DNA of 64,000 bases from Chionoecetes opilio (GCA_016584305.1 JACEEZ010018337.1:83109-147108), one strand, 5' to 3'. Numbered from the stretch's first letter, positions 10,319 through 24,300 are shown. A program made the numbers and translations. The notes: generated by a model from the sequence alone, not told the origin.

Positions 10319-11134
10319 CTGGTTTTGGTGGCAACGGACATAAGGGGGTGTAGACAGGACTTGTGGGTGTCTCCACGCCACCTTCCCTACTTCATGGATT
10401 TCCTTAGTGACGAAGGATTACTGGCTGTTACCGACCGCCCAGGTATTCGTGCAAACGAGAGCAGCTAGTGTTGTGAGTATTGGTTCATTTTCTGTGTCTA
10501 TTATTCTTATTGTTTGTTGGACTTGTTATTTGGGTTGGTGTAGCTACTAAGTAGAGGTGATTTTGTAATAGGTGAGTTCAAGAGCAAGTGGTTTAAGTTT
10601 TGGTCGTTAATAAATTTGTGGATCTTTGACTAGTGATTCATACTTGTTAAGAGTTATGTTCGGTGATCTGACTGCTGTTAGCCTTACTTAGGGTTGCGAT
10701 CCAAGCCATTTGGATGAATAAATGTGCTACGGGATACTGGTGTTTGCATACACACTCGGCACAATTTTGCTTTACGATTATGCCGCGTGGAACCTAACTG
10801 CTGGTATCTTCGGGACCTCCCAGTGATCCCAATGACAATGTAGGATAAAATTGAATCAGTCATGGATAAAATGAGCCAATGAGAACACTACTATAATGCT
10901 AATGCTTAGAACACCACAAAGAGCTTTCTCCCCTCTAAGTCTTGAAGCCCGGGATGGACAAGGAAGTCATGGCTGCAACAAGCGTGTAGCAATTCATTAC
11001 AAAATAGACAAGTACATAAACCTCTCATATTGGGACTAATTTGGCCAAGGATGGTCCGAGTAATGCAAGGTCAAATATGGGGGTAGCATTATATATATAT
11101 TATATAAAAAATAAAAATAAAAAATAAAAATTCG
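10319..11134. other. Possible retroelement leader and non-coding DNA
   Basis: After the leader-like sequence a short ORF starts at about 10,394 (MDFLSDEGLLAV, 24 codons, then stop). If the previous call is right, this would be a truncated gag start. The rest has no recognisable gene and ends in an AT-rich simple repeat (11,086-11,130). Confidence 0.3.
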
Positions 11135-12213
11135 GTGTATACTAGGAATTTCGACCCCCAAAGAAGGAAGGTCCCTGCCCCTTTCCCACGACCAAGCCCC
11201 CTTCCCGGTTACCTGCTGGAGGGCGGCCCCCTTATCCGCTATGTTTCCCCTTCAGGAGGTGAGGCGGGGGAGGAGGGGTGGAGGAAGGAGGTGATTGGAG
11301 TGGGGGGAGGGGGAGGGGGGGGGTGGGGGGCCATTGCTTCGGGGCCATGGACCCCTCCCGTGCCCAAACACTTGCAGGACAAAGAACAAAGGCATAAAAA
11401 AAAACCCCCACTGAACCCCAACCCAAGGACTTCAAAAAACCAGTGTTCTTTTCGTTGGGGGGGACTTTTTCCTGACACAAAAAAACCAACTGGCAGGAAA
11501 AAAAAAAAAAATAAAAAAAATGCATTGGGGGGGGGGGGACACTTGGAAACACCCAACGGACTCCAAAACACCAGTTGTTTCTTTTCGTGGGGGGAGCTTT
11601 CCTTGGGGAAAAAAAACCAATCAACGGCAGGAAAAAAAAAAAAAAGGGCAGAAACCCACTGGAACACCAAAGGGACTAAAAAAATAACAGTGTTTCTTTC
11701 GGGAACTTCCTGGGACAACAAACTGCAGGAAAAAAAAAGGGCATTTTAAACCCCAACTTGATAACCACCCCAAGGGACTTCCAAAACAGTTGTTCTTTTC
11801 GTCTTGATACTTCCCTTTGTACAAAACCACTGCAGGAAATAAAAACAGGCATAAAACCCCACTGAAAAACCACCAAAGGGTGGGACTAAAAAACAGTGTT
11901 CCTTTTTCGTGACTTTCCTTGGGGAACAAAACCCCCCACTGCCGTGAAAAAAAAAAAAAAAGGCATAAAACACTGAACACCCCAAGGGTGAACTCAAAAA
12001 TAATGTATTAAAAAAAATGGATCATAAGGGGGGTAACGGGAAAATAAAAGGGGGGAAAAACTCCCTAAAAAATTTAATGTATGTAAAAAAAAAAAGGGGT
12101 AAGGTTCTGTGAATTTAAGGAAACTTGCTAAAAAAACTACTTCCAGGTGGTTTACAAAGGCGGGGGTACAAGAGACCAGTGGACACAAGGGGCGACTGCT
12201 AAACTATTAGGGG

Positions 12214-12713
12214 CTAATTTTTTTGATTAGGGGTTTCCAAAAAAATTGCCAGTAAAGGAACGGGGCCACGGCCCCCTGGGCCTGCCCTTCATTGCTTACG
12301 GGGTGGCAGGGCTGTGAATGGTTGGGGCCATTTTCCTCGTTTTCATTTCACTAAACCATTCCCAAACAAATACTTCCCCAAATTTACTTAACAGCGGCGC
12401 CCGCTGGGGGTGACCCCCCCCACTGCACAAGGCGGCAATCTTCACTTTACAAAGGGATTTTCGATTTTTGGTCCCACCCTCTGTAGTTTTTTGAAGATTG
12501 GGGCTCTGTCCAGTTGGGTCCCACCGCACTGTTAAAGTAGTGGAAAAGGGATATTGTGATTGGGGTTTTTTAATGATTGAATACGAGGAAATATGCAACC
12601 CATTCAGCTTTGCCCCCGTAGGAATAAGAAACCGGTGCAGGGCCAGGGGGGGTGTGTGGTGCCCGTGGCTTCCTGACCCTGCCTTTTTGTACCCCTAATT
12701 AAAAAAAAAATAG
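12214..12713 (+). mobile_element. 358-bp MITE, stretched copy
   Basis: Positional counterpart of 1,091-1,448 inside the inflated block. Recognisable ends are CTAATTTTTTT and CCCTAATTAAAAAAAAAATAG, with TTAACAGCGGCG and GTAGTTTTTTGAAGATTG in the arms. Confidence 0.7.
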
Positions 12714-14739
12714 CCGTAACCCACCCACTTGGCTTGATCAGGTTTTGGAGGTACAAGGGGGGGAAACAAGAGATAGGGACTGAAAAAACACAACGTGGCA
12801 GGTAAAAAACATGGGGGTACAACAAGGGGGACAAAAAAAGGTGCTCTCTCCATGGCCTTACAATTAAATCACAAAATAATCCCAAACGGGTTTAACAAAT
12901 AAACACGGCCCTCGGTGGGGACCAAGGACTAACAGAAAAGGGTTTAATGGAAAAATTGTCTCGCCGGGTTGGGGGGGGAAAATTCTCGGGCCAAAACAAC
13001 AAAACCTGGGAAAACTCTCGGTTTTCGGGACGGTTGGAAATGTTTAAACCCTAAAACCCCCTGGGGGGGACCAATGGCACACCTGTAAACTTAACCTAAC
13101 AAAACTGAACAAAAAAGGCTAAACCCGAATGTATTACATCCCATGGGAATGCACCAAAAAACCCACGGGTAACACCTTTGATTTAACACGTTATATATTG
13201 GCTCTGTAAATTTAAGGCAAGGGAATTGGGGGAAACACAAAACCACTCGGGTTGGACCCACCGGCGGGCCAGAGTTTTCCTAATCGGGTGGACCCCCAGT
13301 TTTCCCAGGGGTTACCGTCTTTCAATTGCCTCTTTAACCCCAATTAATTCAAAAATAATCCCATAGTTACATTTAAAACCCACAGCTCGGGTGACAAGTA
13401 ACTTGAAAAGCTTCGCTACCAACAACCCCACGTGAGGGACCAGAACCCAAGAACATTAGGAAAAAACCTTAAGGGAGATAACACAAAACCCCCCACCCCA
13501 TGCCATAAACAATCATTGGTATCCTCAAGGCAAGGACAAGGACAATCCACCACCAAACCTCTCGGCACACTGGGGGGGGGGGCCCCTGCTCTCGCTGCAA
13601 GACTGATGGGAGGGAGGGTCCGGGTCCGGCACTTTCCCGGCGGGCCATCATCCTTTCTTTTGCCGGCTGGTCGGATTTCCTTGGTAGGAGCGCCCGGGCC
13701 TTAGTCCCACGGCCCAGCCGGTTTTGCCTCCTGTACGGCCACCTCCCTGGCTTTCCCCTGCCGGAATCACCAAACATTATATCCTTTTATTATTTGGGTA
13801 TAGATATATCTCTATTTTAAGTGTTATAATTCCCATATTTACCGTAACTTTTTGGCCGGCGGGCATAAGACGCCAACCCGTATTTTACCAAGTGGAGGTT
13901 TGAGAGAAAAAAAAAAAAAATTATTATTGGGGAGGTTTTTTTGAAGAATTCTTTTTTTTTTTTTGTTAAATAATTTTAGGGGCAGGATGTTATTAAAAAA
14001 AAAAAAGGATTGGAGGGGAATGAAAATGCTAAAAATGCATTATTTATGAAGGCCTGTACCTAAATACAATTATTTCAACCAGTGGCAGTGAATGTGGAAT
14101 GAAAAAAATATACTAGGTCAAAAATGTTTATAAAACAAGGGAATTGAACAGGGTAACCAAAAAAACCGGGTCATTTAAAAATCATTAAAAATATAATGGC
14201 AGGGTGAACTGGCCCCCCACGGAATGATATTCTAAATTTTGCTAGCTATTGACCTATAGCCTTAGAATTTTAATGTTGAGGGTATGCCTTTTGTTACTTT
14301 TCTTGGCTATGGTGTTAGGGGGGGTTACGACTTTGTGAATAAAAAAATTTTTGCTAAGGGCATAATTGGTATTATTTTTTGGTAGTGGTGGCTGTCAAAA
14401 GGGGTTCCTTAGGGGGGACCGCTTTAACCTTACATTCACTCCGTGTAGCTTGTTTTTTCATTTTCTGCGTATTTTTGGAAGGGGTCCTCATTTTTTCCCA
14501 TGGGGCCCGCCAATTGCATAATAAATAAATTGGGCCATTTACCAACGTACTACCCAAAAAAAAAATGACGGGGGTTTACCGTTATTTCAAAGGGCCAGAA
14601 AAAGATAAGCTTTAGTTTAAACTCAAGATTAGGGTTTTAGGGGTTAGGGAGTGTTGGGGGTTTTTTGGTTTAGGTAACAGATTTTGGGGGAGTATAGAGT
14701 AAAATAAACGAAAATTTCCCTTACATAATGGGCAGTGTG

Positions 14740-16560
14740 TGGAAGCCGTTAACAAATGTTTTTTGCCGGGGGCCGAAAAAAATGTTCAGTGGGGGGGAAA
14801 CATTAAAGGAAAAAAAAGTGATTGACAGGAGAATCATCGTTCTTTTGCAAACTGGGGTAGTTTGCCAAATACAAAAAGCTGGGGATGAGTCACAACGGAT
14901 GTTGGTAGTTCTTGTGGCACAAAAGGCTACTCGTGTTTTGTTAAGGTATGTTCTTGTGTTGAATACTCAAGGAAAGAATTACATCTGGTTATTGTACCCC
15001 CACAGGCTGAGGACCAACCCCACAAAAACAGCTAAAGGGATGTGATGGGGACCAGAAAAAGCTTAATTTACTTCAGTTCTTCCCAAAAAGCTAAAACAGG
15101 GATCCCCCTGGGAAAATTGTTGTGGTGAGATCTTTGTACAAAAAGGATTGGGGGCTTTCCGCGATGCTGGGATCAAAAATTTCCAGGGTGTCCCAGAAAG
15201 GGCCTTGTCAAAAGGAAGGAGCTCCGGTAATGCCCAAGGTGGGGGTTCATTTGTATGATCCCATTCCCTGTGTGTTTTGCCACAACTGGCGTTCGGAAAA
15301 AAAAAACCCTCCCTGGATGAACTTGCAAGATCCTGGAGGCCAGGTGGTTCAAAATGGCGTCAACTTTTGTAAAAAAACAAAGCTGGGAGCCTCTGGAACT
15401 CTGGCCCTTTCCCGGGAACCTTTGTAGGGGGAGGGTAACCTATTGGAATTTTCGGGAAAAAACATGAAAAAAGCTCTCCTCTTTTTTTTAACTCCAAGAG
15501 TGCCCGCTGGGCGCTTTCCAACAGGGGGCAATGGTGTGACATCCAGGTGTTTTTTTGAAATCTTCGGGGGGGGGGAACTGAAAAATTGTTTCCTGGAAAT
15601 TGCAAAGGGGAAAAGATGGATTCTGTTGAGTCCACTCATTAAGGTTTTGTGGGTAGCCCCACCAACCTTCGTCTTTGCATATTTTAGTTAGATATATTCT
15701 TGAGCAACGCTAAAATAGGTTTGGAAATCTGAAAGCGATCAGGGTGCAAGGGAAAGAAATGTGTTTTCCACCTGATGGGGATTGGGTCTTGCGTGGATTT
15801 TTCTTGTTGGCCCCCAAGCTTCCAGGAATTGGCCAAGGAAAGGGATCTGTGTTTGCCGGGGATTAATGGTGTGGCCATGCCGTGGGGAAAAAACCTTTCA
15901 GGCTGGTCTGGTGGGGACGAGAATGAAGAAGATTTAGGTCTGCTTGACCCATTTTACTTAAAAAACTGGAAATTCCAATCAAGGCAATCCTGGAGATTCC
16001 CTTGGCCAAGTGAAAAAACTTTAAAATAAAGTACTTTTCCCAGAATCGCGGAGGGGAAGAAGGAAGGGGGGAGTTTGGTAATGAATCCATTTCTCTGGCC
16101 CCCAACTCTGGATTAATTTTACTTTTTTGTACCCATCCCTAGTGGATGTTTCAGGACGAAGTTTCCCTGATCTTCCAAAAACACATGAAAATTCTGATAG
16201 CCCCAAACAATAATCTCCTATGAAAGAAAAAAAAATCTCTGAATGTTATTTTCTGGGTTGGTTCAAAATAGCACTCAGCATATCCAAAGTCAGTGAGGAT
16301 TGTGCCACTTGGAATACTCGACTTTTTTCCAAAACTTAAACCTATTTATGTGAAGGTCTGGTTTCTGTCCCACCCTTCTTACCAAATTCAAGGGAATAAG
16401 GAGCCGGAACCGATTGGATGTGGGTGGGGACCCCCGGGACCATTGGAAGATGTGCCTTGTCAACTGGTGAGTGAACCCAACCCTCGGGATTGTCCACTTG
16501 GACTGAAAAGGACAAAAACACTATAAGGGCCTTTCCCCCCCCCACTTGATCTTGGTGGTT
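14740..16560 (+). pseudogene. hAT transposase remnant, stretched copy
   Basis: Stretched counterpart of the hAT remnant at 2,967-4,320. Recognisable words include ATTTCCCTTACATAATGGGC, GCGATGCTGGGATCAAA and TGAACTTGCAAGATCCTGGA. Homopolymer insertions destroy every frame. At the site matching the premature TGA of the first copy this copy reads CGA (about 16,407-16,412), so it may derive from a different allele or locus rather than the same molecule. Confidence 0.75.
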
Positions 16561-18890
16561 CATAAAAAAATATGGCAGAGATTTTAATTGAACCTTTTCC
16601 CACAACAGATTCAAATTTGCTAGTGTTCCGCTAAGTGGGGGGGTGGGGGGGGGGTCTTTTGTTACGGTGCGCCAAAGTGATGTTAAGTCAAAAGGCATTC
16701 ATTACACGAACAATCTATCCAAAATATAAGATAAATTATGACTGAAACTTTGTTAATAAAGCAAAGGGGGGGGGGCTGTTTCTTCTTCCTTTCAAAAAAA
16801 CAAAAAAAAAAAAAAAAATTTTTTTGTTTCCTTTTTTTTTGGCGGGGGGGGTTGGGCCATTTGGGAGGAGGGATAAAATGAAGGGGAGCCCAACACGAAT
16901 TGTGTGAGAATTCATGTAAAGGGGGGAATGGGACAGTGGAAAAACGGTTTGAAAGAAAAAAAAACCACTGGAGGATAGACTAGGACAGGGGACCAATGAT
17001 ATTACGACATACAAGATAGATGATATTTACAGACAGTACGGATTTACAGAGAGGAATTAGGATAGGATAGATTAGGATAGGACATTTTTTTACAGGGGAT
17101 AGGGATAAAAGGATAGCCCATACCAGATTTAGGATAGATTGAAGGGGGACATAAGCAGATAGATTAGATGGGACAATTAAAAACCAAGATAGATAAGATT
17201 AGATAGGGAACAAGGACAACGTGTTACCATTAAACAGGATTAGATAGGGACATATAGGTACAAGGAGACCAAGGATAGGATAGGGGGTGAACAGGGGGTG
17301 GACAAGGACGGGGGGGGGACAACACAGGAAAATTATATTTTTGAGCAATATGAAAGTATATAACTTTGCTGCGGAAATTTTGATTGGGGTAAAATTAGAT
17401 TTGACGGGGGGACCGGGGGGAACCAGGGGGGGGGACAGGGATGGACCAGGGACAGGTTGGGGGGGGAACAAAAAATTTTTTTTTCTTACAATTGTATCCC
17501 CGGGGGACAACATTTTTTTCAATTAATCTACTCAAAAAAAAAATATTTTCCCGGATTTTTCGGCCTTGCTTAAAAAAATGATTCCCAAGGATGGACGAAA
17601 AAATCAGGTTTTTGGTATGGTCTGGTCCGCAAAACTATGGAGTCGGTAAGACAAAAAACTTATGGGGGAAGTAAAACCCAATAATGTTTCACCTTGAGGT
17701 GTTTTCTACAGGACGGCAGTAATCGGCTTGTCAAAAACAACCCCTCATGGTTGTGAGAACATTTGATTTGTTTTGTTATAATGGTGTACGAATATGCTAT
17801 GTTCTCGGTATTTTTTACCAATTCAATATTTTTTTTGGCTTTACGCCCCCCCAAAATGGTAAAAGCTTTTTGCTCTACTTTTTCATACCTTAAACCTTTT
17901 TTTTAACCTTTCTTGCATTTTAAATCTTGCCTTAGGTTTTTTGTTTAAGTTGATTGAGAAAAAAAAAACGTGGATTAAAAAAAAAAAATCAAAGGGCATA
18001 CCAACCTTGCAAAAATTTTTCCAATTATTTTTTGAAAAAAAATAGGGATTTTTGGCCTGGAAAAATGTGGAGTTGCTAAGGGGCAGTTATCGGGGGGGCC
18101 ATTGCTTGGGACAACACGGAATTCTGGGCGTCAAGTGTTTCAGGTTTTTACAAATGATTTTTAAAAAATTCCTAATTTTTTCAAGGCCAAATTTTCAACA
18201 AAAAATTTGACAACGGAACTTTTCCCAGAATTATTCCTTAATAAAAAAATCCCACCCAAAATTTTAGTGCAAAAAAAAACTTTTACGATAAAGGGGACCA
18301 AACATCAATATGGACCAGGCCTTTGCTAGATTAATCTTGAACGTCAAATACAAACGGGAGCAGTAGTAGGTATTTGCCAGTATTATTAATCCCCTAATTT
18401 GATTTTGGGTACACTAAGTATCTTATTAAAAAAAACACCTAGGAAATACTATTAAAAAAAGCAATCCTTGTGGGTACCCTTTCATAATGCTCCCTCCCAG
18501 TGGGGACTTCCTGTAGGATTTTGCGTGGAAAGGAAAGCGAAGAGGCCCCGTGGAAGGGGACTCTGTGTGGGACAAAAGGAATTGTATTTACCCCAAAAGG
18601 GCCGGAAGGCATTAACTTTAAAAAAAAAAAAGTTTATTCTTCCTTCCCATTTTCCCTCTCCCCTCCTCTTCTACCCAAACCCCCAACATTACGCTACACC
18701 CATTAGGGGGGGACCACCAAAAACACCCCCCACCACACCCATACCCTTACACACCCAAAAAACACCCAAACACCCCACACCCAACACCCACCAACAACAG
18801 GGAACCCCCCCACCACCCCCCACACCCACACCCACCCACAAACCCCAACCCCCCCCCACCCCACACCCCCCCCCAACAAAACATGTTTCT

Positions 18891-20039
18891 GGGGAGGCTG
18901 GTTTTTCTTGCAGAATGTTTTTGGGAAGTGGCGCGGGGGGCCCGGTGGCTCCCTTGTCTGGCTTCCTTCTTGTGGGGGGACTGTTGAGGATGGGGGCTTC
19001 CTTCTGCGTGGGGGACGGGGGGCCCGTGTAGGGGCTTAATTCCCAAACGTTCCCACCACTGTAACAAGCCTTGGATTGCCTGGGGGGGGGGGAGGGAATT
19101 GGTTCAAGGGTGGGGTTGTTATGGGGGGGGGGGGTTGAGGTTGGGTGGAAAAGGGGACAGGGGGGGGGGGTGACAGAGGAAAAGAGGAAAAAACCCAAGG
19201 GGACCATAGCGGACAAAAACTAGGGAAACAACACAAAAAACGTTAGTGCACAGTAGGTTTTAATATTATGGTTGTAACAATCCCACTACTGTCACCATGT
19301 CTTCCAGGTGGGGGCAACATTACCAAAGGCATGTTTAGTTTGATTGCTAAAAACTTTTCGTTTTAAGACTAATGTGCCTGGGCGAAACAATTTAGTGCAA
19401 AGTTGGGTGGGGGCGAGTTGGGGGGGGGAACTGGGCGGGGGGACTATTAGTGGGTTTGTGTTAGGGTAGGGGGGAAGAAAGAAATTAGTCAGTGAGAGTG
19501 TACATTATTAAATTAAAAGTTTAAAATAGTTGAAAAGAAAAAAACACCAATTCTGGGTAAAGTATATAAAATAAGGCGAGGGTAACAAATAAAATTTAGA
19601 GAACTTCAATGGAAACCAAGGTTCTACAGAGTGGCAATGTTACTATGTTCCCCCCCCAAGGTCTGCTGCTACTTACCCCAACCCAGGTCAAAAAAAACAA
19701 GTAAGTATTGAAGTAGGATCAAGGGTGGGCATTCATTTGGGGCGCCGTTTTATTTACAGGCAAAAAAAACAAAATATTGATTTGTAAAAATAAAAACAGA
19801 GGCGAAAAAAAATAAGGCCATTTTTTTCGTACATTTTATACAAAAATTTAAAAATTTCCAGGGATTGGCCATTACACCTCACGGGACACCTAAAATATTC
19901 TGCATGGCAAAGACTTTTTTTTTAAACCGGTTTCCTTGTAAGGGGGGGGGGGACACTGTAACAGTGATGTGGATTAATCCCTTACAACGTGTTTAAGGGG
20001 GTAGTCCAGTGGCGGATTTTGTTTCAATAGGGAGGCATT
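18891..20039. other. Low-quality non-coding sequence
   Basis: Dense homopolymer runs (G8-G10, C7-C8) and no recognisable gene. A minus-strand proline-rich reading at 18,690-19,220 comes from the CA/CCC-rich block and is not supported as a gene. Confidence 0.5.
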
Positions 20040-20334
20040 TAACTCTTAGTTCTATACGGCCCAGGATTTCTTTTCCTTGGCTATAAAAATAAGGTTCTGT
20101 TTTTGTCGAGCCATATATAAAAATTAAGATTATATTCTAGTCCACTTATTTTTATTTTTTAATTACCCAAAAGGGGGGTAGGTTAGTGGGGACAAAGGGC
20201 TGACGCTAAAAAAAACCCCAGGGTCATGTCTATTGGGGGGAATAGTTGCTTATAATTGAATTAAAATAATTGTTCTAATGGTTACCCAAAGTACAATGAA
20301 AAATTACAGTTTCTGGGGGCCTCAAGGGGGTTAA
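20040..20334 (-). mobile_element. CCCCTT-TIR element, stretched copy
   Basis: Reverse-oriented, inflated copy of the 201-204-bp element seen clean at 37,643-37,843 and 47,088-47,291. Landmarks are TGTCGAGCCAT, a GTCCACTTA stretch, and the closing CTGGGGGCCTCAAGGGGGTTAA. Confidence 0.65.
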
Positions 20335-20942
20335 AAAGGGAGGATTTGGGTGTACAGGTGGGTCAATGGCCGATGGGGATGGGAAAAGGTGGGGATTGTA
20401 GGTTTAAGTGTTTAAGGTAACAGGGAAAAACTATATCGCGTGGAGGTCTTTTTTCACTCGGGGCCTCTTGTAGCTTCCTGTATGTTCTTATGTGTTTTCT
20501 TTTTATTTTTACAAAGTGGGTTGCGGTTTGTGAAAGTGTTGGGGAGGGAAAAAAAACACGGGGCAAAGGATTTTTTTGTTAGGTCCCGCCACCCCCCCCA
20601 CTTTATCTTCCTTTTCTGGTTTAACCGTCAGGATTTTCCCAAACGTCTTTTTACGAGGCTAGGGACGGGCCGATGATGTTACGGGATCCCCCCAATTCTA
20701 ATTTATCCTATTGTTCCCCCCACCGGTTCATTAAATTTTGTGGCCTGGTAAGGTTTTACGGGCCCCCGGATTGGCTCTTCCCTGGGACGGGGGCCCAAAC
20801 CCCAAGTTTTTTTTTGGCTTTTCGATGAGGGGGCCTTTAAACTCCATTCTCCTTACTTTATTTGATTCCCAGTGAGTGTACCTTGTAGGTCCTAACTTTT
20901 TTCAATCATTCCCCTCACTTCCTTACATGGAACCAACCCCGT

Positions 20943-21138
20943 TTAAAAACCTCTTTCCATGGGCCCCCAAGGATCTTTTCCTTTGCTTATAAAAAAATTA
21001 AATGTTTGTTGTCAGCCAAAAAAAAAAATTATTTGGAAGTCCACTGAATATACCAAATTTGAGTTTAGTTGGGGGCCAAGGGGATACTAAAAAAACAGAG
21101 GTCTTTTCCATAGGCTATTAAAAACATTTGGGCTTATT
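20943..21138 (-). mobile_element. CCCCTT-TIR element, stretched and truncated
   Basis: Begins AACCTCTTTCCATGGGCCC and keeps the GTCCACTGAATATACCAAAT and GGATACTAAA landmarks, but lacks the far terminal repeat. Confidence 0.55.
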
Positions 21139-21329
21139 ACAGGGAGGTCCCGAAGATACGAAGCAGGTTTAGGGTGCCACCTTGGGGGGGGGGGAACATT
21201 ACTCGTAATAAGTGAAAAAAATTCTGGTATAAAAACGGAAACCACAGTTATATACTAATGGTAAACAATAAGGTTTTTTTTGGTGTTGTTTTCCCGGGGG
21301 ACCCCCCTCCAAAATTAAAAAAAAAAAAA

Positions 21330-24300
21330 AAAAAAAAACATAACATTGTTTGTTTCAAGCTAAAATTAAAAAACCTGTTAGCCCAAAACCAACAAACCAA
21401 AACCACCCAACCAACAGGCGGTCTATATTTTTACCCCACCCCACTTTACTACCTTATTCTGGTAGCCAAAACCCAAACACCAAACCAAAAATAAAACACC
21501 ACAGGGCGTTCCGATATTACCCCACCCCCCCCACTGTACTAAACCCTATTCTGTAAGCCCCAAAAAACCACAAACCCAAAATACCAAACCCACCAGCGTT
21601 TTCTATATTTACCCACCCCACTGGACTACCTATTTTTCTGTTAACGCCAAAAAACCAAAAAAAAAAAAACCAAAACACCCAACAGGTCGGGTCTATAATT
21701 ACCCCCCACCCCCCCACTGGTACTACCTATTCGGTAAGCCAAACCCCACCAACAAAACAACACAGGGGGCGGGTCTATTTATTAACCCACACACTTTAAC
21801 GAACCTAATTTCTGTAGGCCAAAAACAACAAACAAACCCCACCCACCAGGTGGCGTCTATATTTTACCCACACTGATACCTAATTTCTTGTAGGCCAAAA
21901 ACAAACAAAAAACAAACAACACACAGCGTCTATGATTTTTTAACCCCACCCCACCACTTGTACTACCCTATTTTGCTTTAAACGCCAACCACAAACAAAA
22001 AAAATCCAAAAACACCAACAGCGTCTATTATTAACCCCAACCCCCACTGTACTAACCCTATTTCTGGAACAGCCCCAACACAAAACCAAAAACACAAACC
22101 AGCGGGTTTCTATATACCCCACACTGTTACTAAACCTTTATTGTAGCCCAACACAAACCAAACAAAAACACAAGCGGGGTCTATATTACCCCCACACGGA
22201 CTAACCTATTCTGTAGCCAAAACAACAAACAAAAACAAAACCCCCCAACCACAGGTCTATATTACCCCCCAACGTTAACTAACCTATTCTGTAGGGCCAA
22301 CCCCCCCACAACAAAAACACACAGGGCGTTTTTAATAGTAACCCCACACGGTTTACTAACCTATTCTGGTAGGGCCCAACACCAAACAAAAAACCCCACA
22401 CAGGGCGTCTTTCCTATATTTTAACCCCACCCACTGTACTGTTTTTACATATTTCTTTGTAAGCAAAACACAAACAAACAAAAACAACACCAGCGTTTCC
22501 TATATTTGTAAAACCCCAACCCCCAACTGGGTACTTACCTTATTCTGTTTAGCCAACACAACAAAAAAACCCCACACAAAAGGCGTCATAATTACCCCAC
22601 CACTTTTTACTTTACCCTCTTCTGTAAGCCAAAAAACCAACAAACAAAAAAACAACCCACAGCCGTCTATTATTTTACCCACACTGTATACACTATTCTG
22701 TAGACCCGAAACACAAACAAACCACAACAGCGGGGGGTCCTATTTACCCCCACACCACTTTGTAACTTTTACCTATCGTTTAGGCGCCAACCAGAGAAAC
22801 AAAACCCAACCACCCAAGGCGGGTCTATATTGGACCCACCACTGTACTAACCTTTTATTTCCTGGTAGCCAAACACAACAAAAACCACCAAACACGGGGC
22901 GTCTATTACCCCCACAACTTGGTTTTTACTATTCTATTTCTTGTTTAGCCCGAAAAAACACAAACCAAAAAAAAACCAAACAGGCGTTCTATATTTTACC
23001 CCCACAACTGGTTACTACAACCTATTTTCTGTAGCCCAAACCCCAACACCAATAAACACCCACAGCGTCCTTCTATATTAACCCCCACACTTGTTACTAC
23101 CTATTCTGTTAAGCCCAAAAAAAACCCACAAAACATAACAACACAGGCGTCTAATACCCACCCCCCACGGTGACTACCTATTCTGTAGGCCAATAACACA
23201 AAACAAAACCCCCCACCCACAAGGGCGGGTCTATAGTACCACAACTTGTACTACCTATTTACTGTAGGGCCAAAAACAACAAAACCCAAACCAACAACAG
23301 GTCGGTCTATTATTTACCCACACTTGTTACTACTATTCTGTAAAGCCCCTAAAACCACAAAAACCACAAAAACCACCACAGCCGTCTATATTACCCTCAA
23401 CCCCTGTACTACCTCTTTTCTGTAGCCAAAACCACCAAAACAAAAACCACACAAGGCGTCTTATATTACCCCCAACCATGTAACACCTTTAATTCTGTAG
23501 CCAAACCCAAAAACAAAACACACAGCGGGTCTATTATTAAACCCCCCACCCCACTTGTACGACCTATTCTTGTAGCCAAACAAAAAAACAAAAATACAAA
23601 CAGCGTCTATATTTTACCCAACCCCCCCCCCACTGTACAAACCTTGCTTTCTGTAAAAAGGCCAAAACCACAAAACAAAACACCCACCAGCGTCATTAAT
23701 TTACCCCACACTGTACTGACCTCTTTCTGTTAGCCAAAACACAACCCAAAACCAACCCAACTAGGCGGTTCTATAGTACCCCTACACTGTTACTAACCTA
23801 TTCTGTAGCCAAACACAATCCAAAACACCCACAGCCGGTCTATATTTAACCACACGTGTACTTTACCTTTTTTCTGTAGCCCCAAAACAACAACAAAACC
23901 AAACAAAACCCCACACAGCGGTTTCTATCTTACCCCACCCACTGTTTTAACTAAACACTTATATTCTGTAGCCAAAAACAAAACAAAAACCACACAAGGC
24001 GGTTTCTATTGTATTACCCCACCACAAACTTTGTAACTACCTATTCTTGTAGGTGCCAAAAACCCACAAACAAACCAAAAACCCCCCCACCCCCCAAAAC
24101 ACAGCGTCTATAGTTTTACCCACCAACTGTAGTAAACCTATTTCTGGTAAAGCCAAACAACACACAAAAAAAAAACCAAAAACCCCACACACAAAGCGGG
24201 CGGTCTATATTACCCCCCCACACTGTACTAACCTATTTCTGTAGCCCAAAACCACACACCAAAACAAAAACAAAAAAACACACAAAGCGTTCTTTATATT

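Larger units (their letters stand above)
11135..18890 (+). repeat. Homopolymer-inflated duplicate of 1-5,880
   Basis: From about 11,360 the order of 1-5,880 repeats in the same orientation: satellite (11,360-11,995), 358-bp MITE (12,214-12,713), 75-bp repeat copies (about 12,838 and 13,305), SINE-like piece (about 13,650), hAT remnant (14,740-16,560), hAT terminal repeat (about 16,940), GATA repeat (16,970-17,460) and CA repeat (about 18,660-18,885). Every landmark is kept, but extra G, A, C and T homopolymer bases lengthen it: 4.9 kb becomes 6.8 kb. ORFs in it are artefacts. 11,135-11,360 has no match to the first copy. Confidence 0.9.

Noticed and set aside
11135..11997. Several 60-204-residue ORFs
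   Set aside because: Stretched satellite monomers with inserted homopolymers; no coding signal.
18468..19236. 187-residue plus ORF and matching minus ORFs resembling proline-rich proteins
   Set aside because: The region is a homopolymer-inflated CA repeat. I considered a stretched VPS11 exon here, but the similarity was not convincing.
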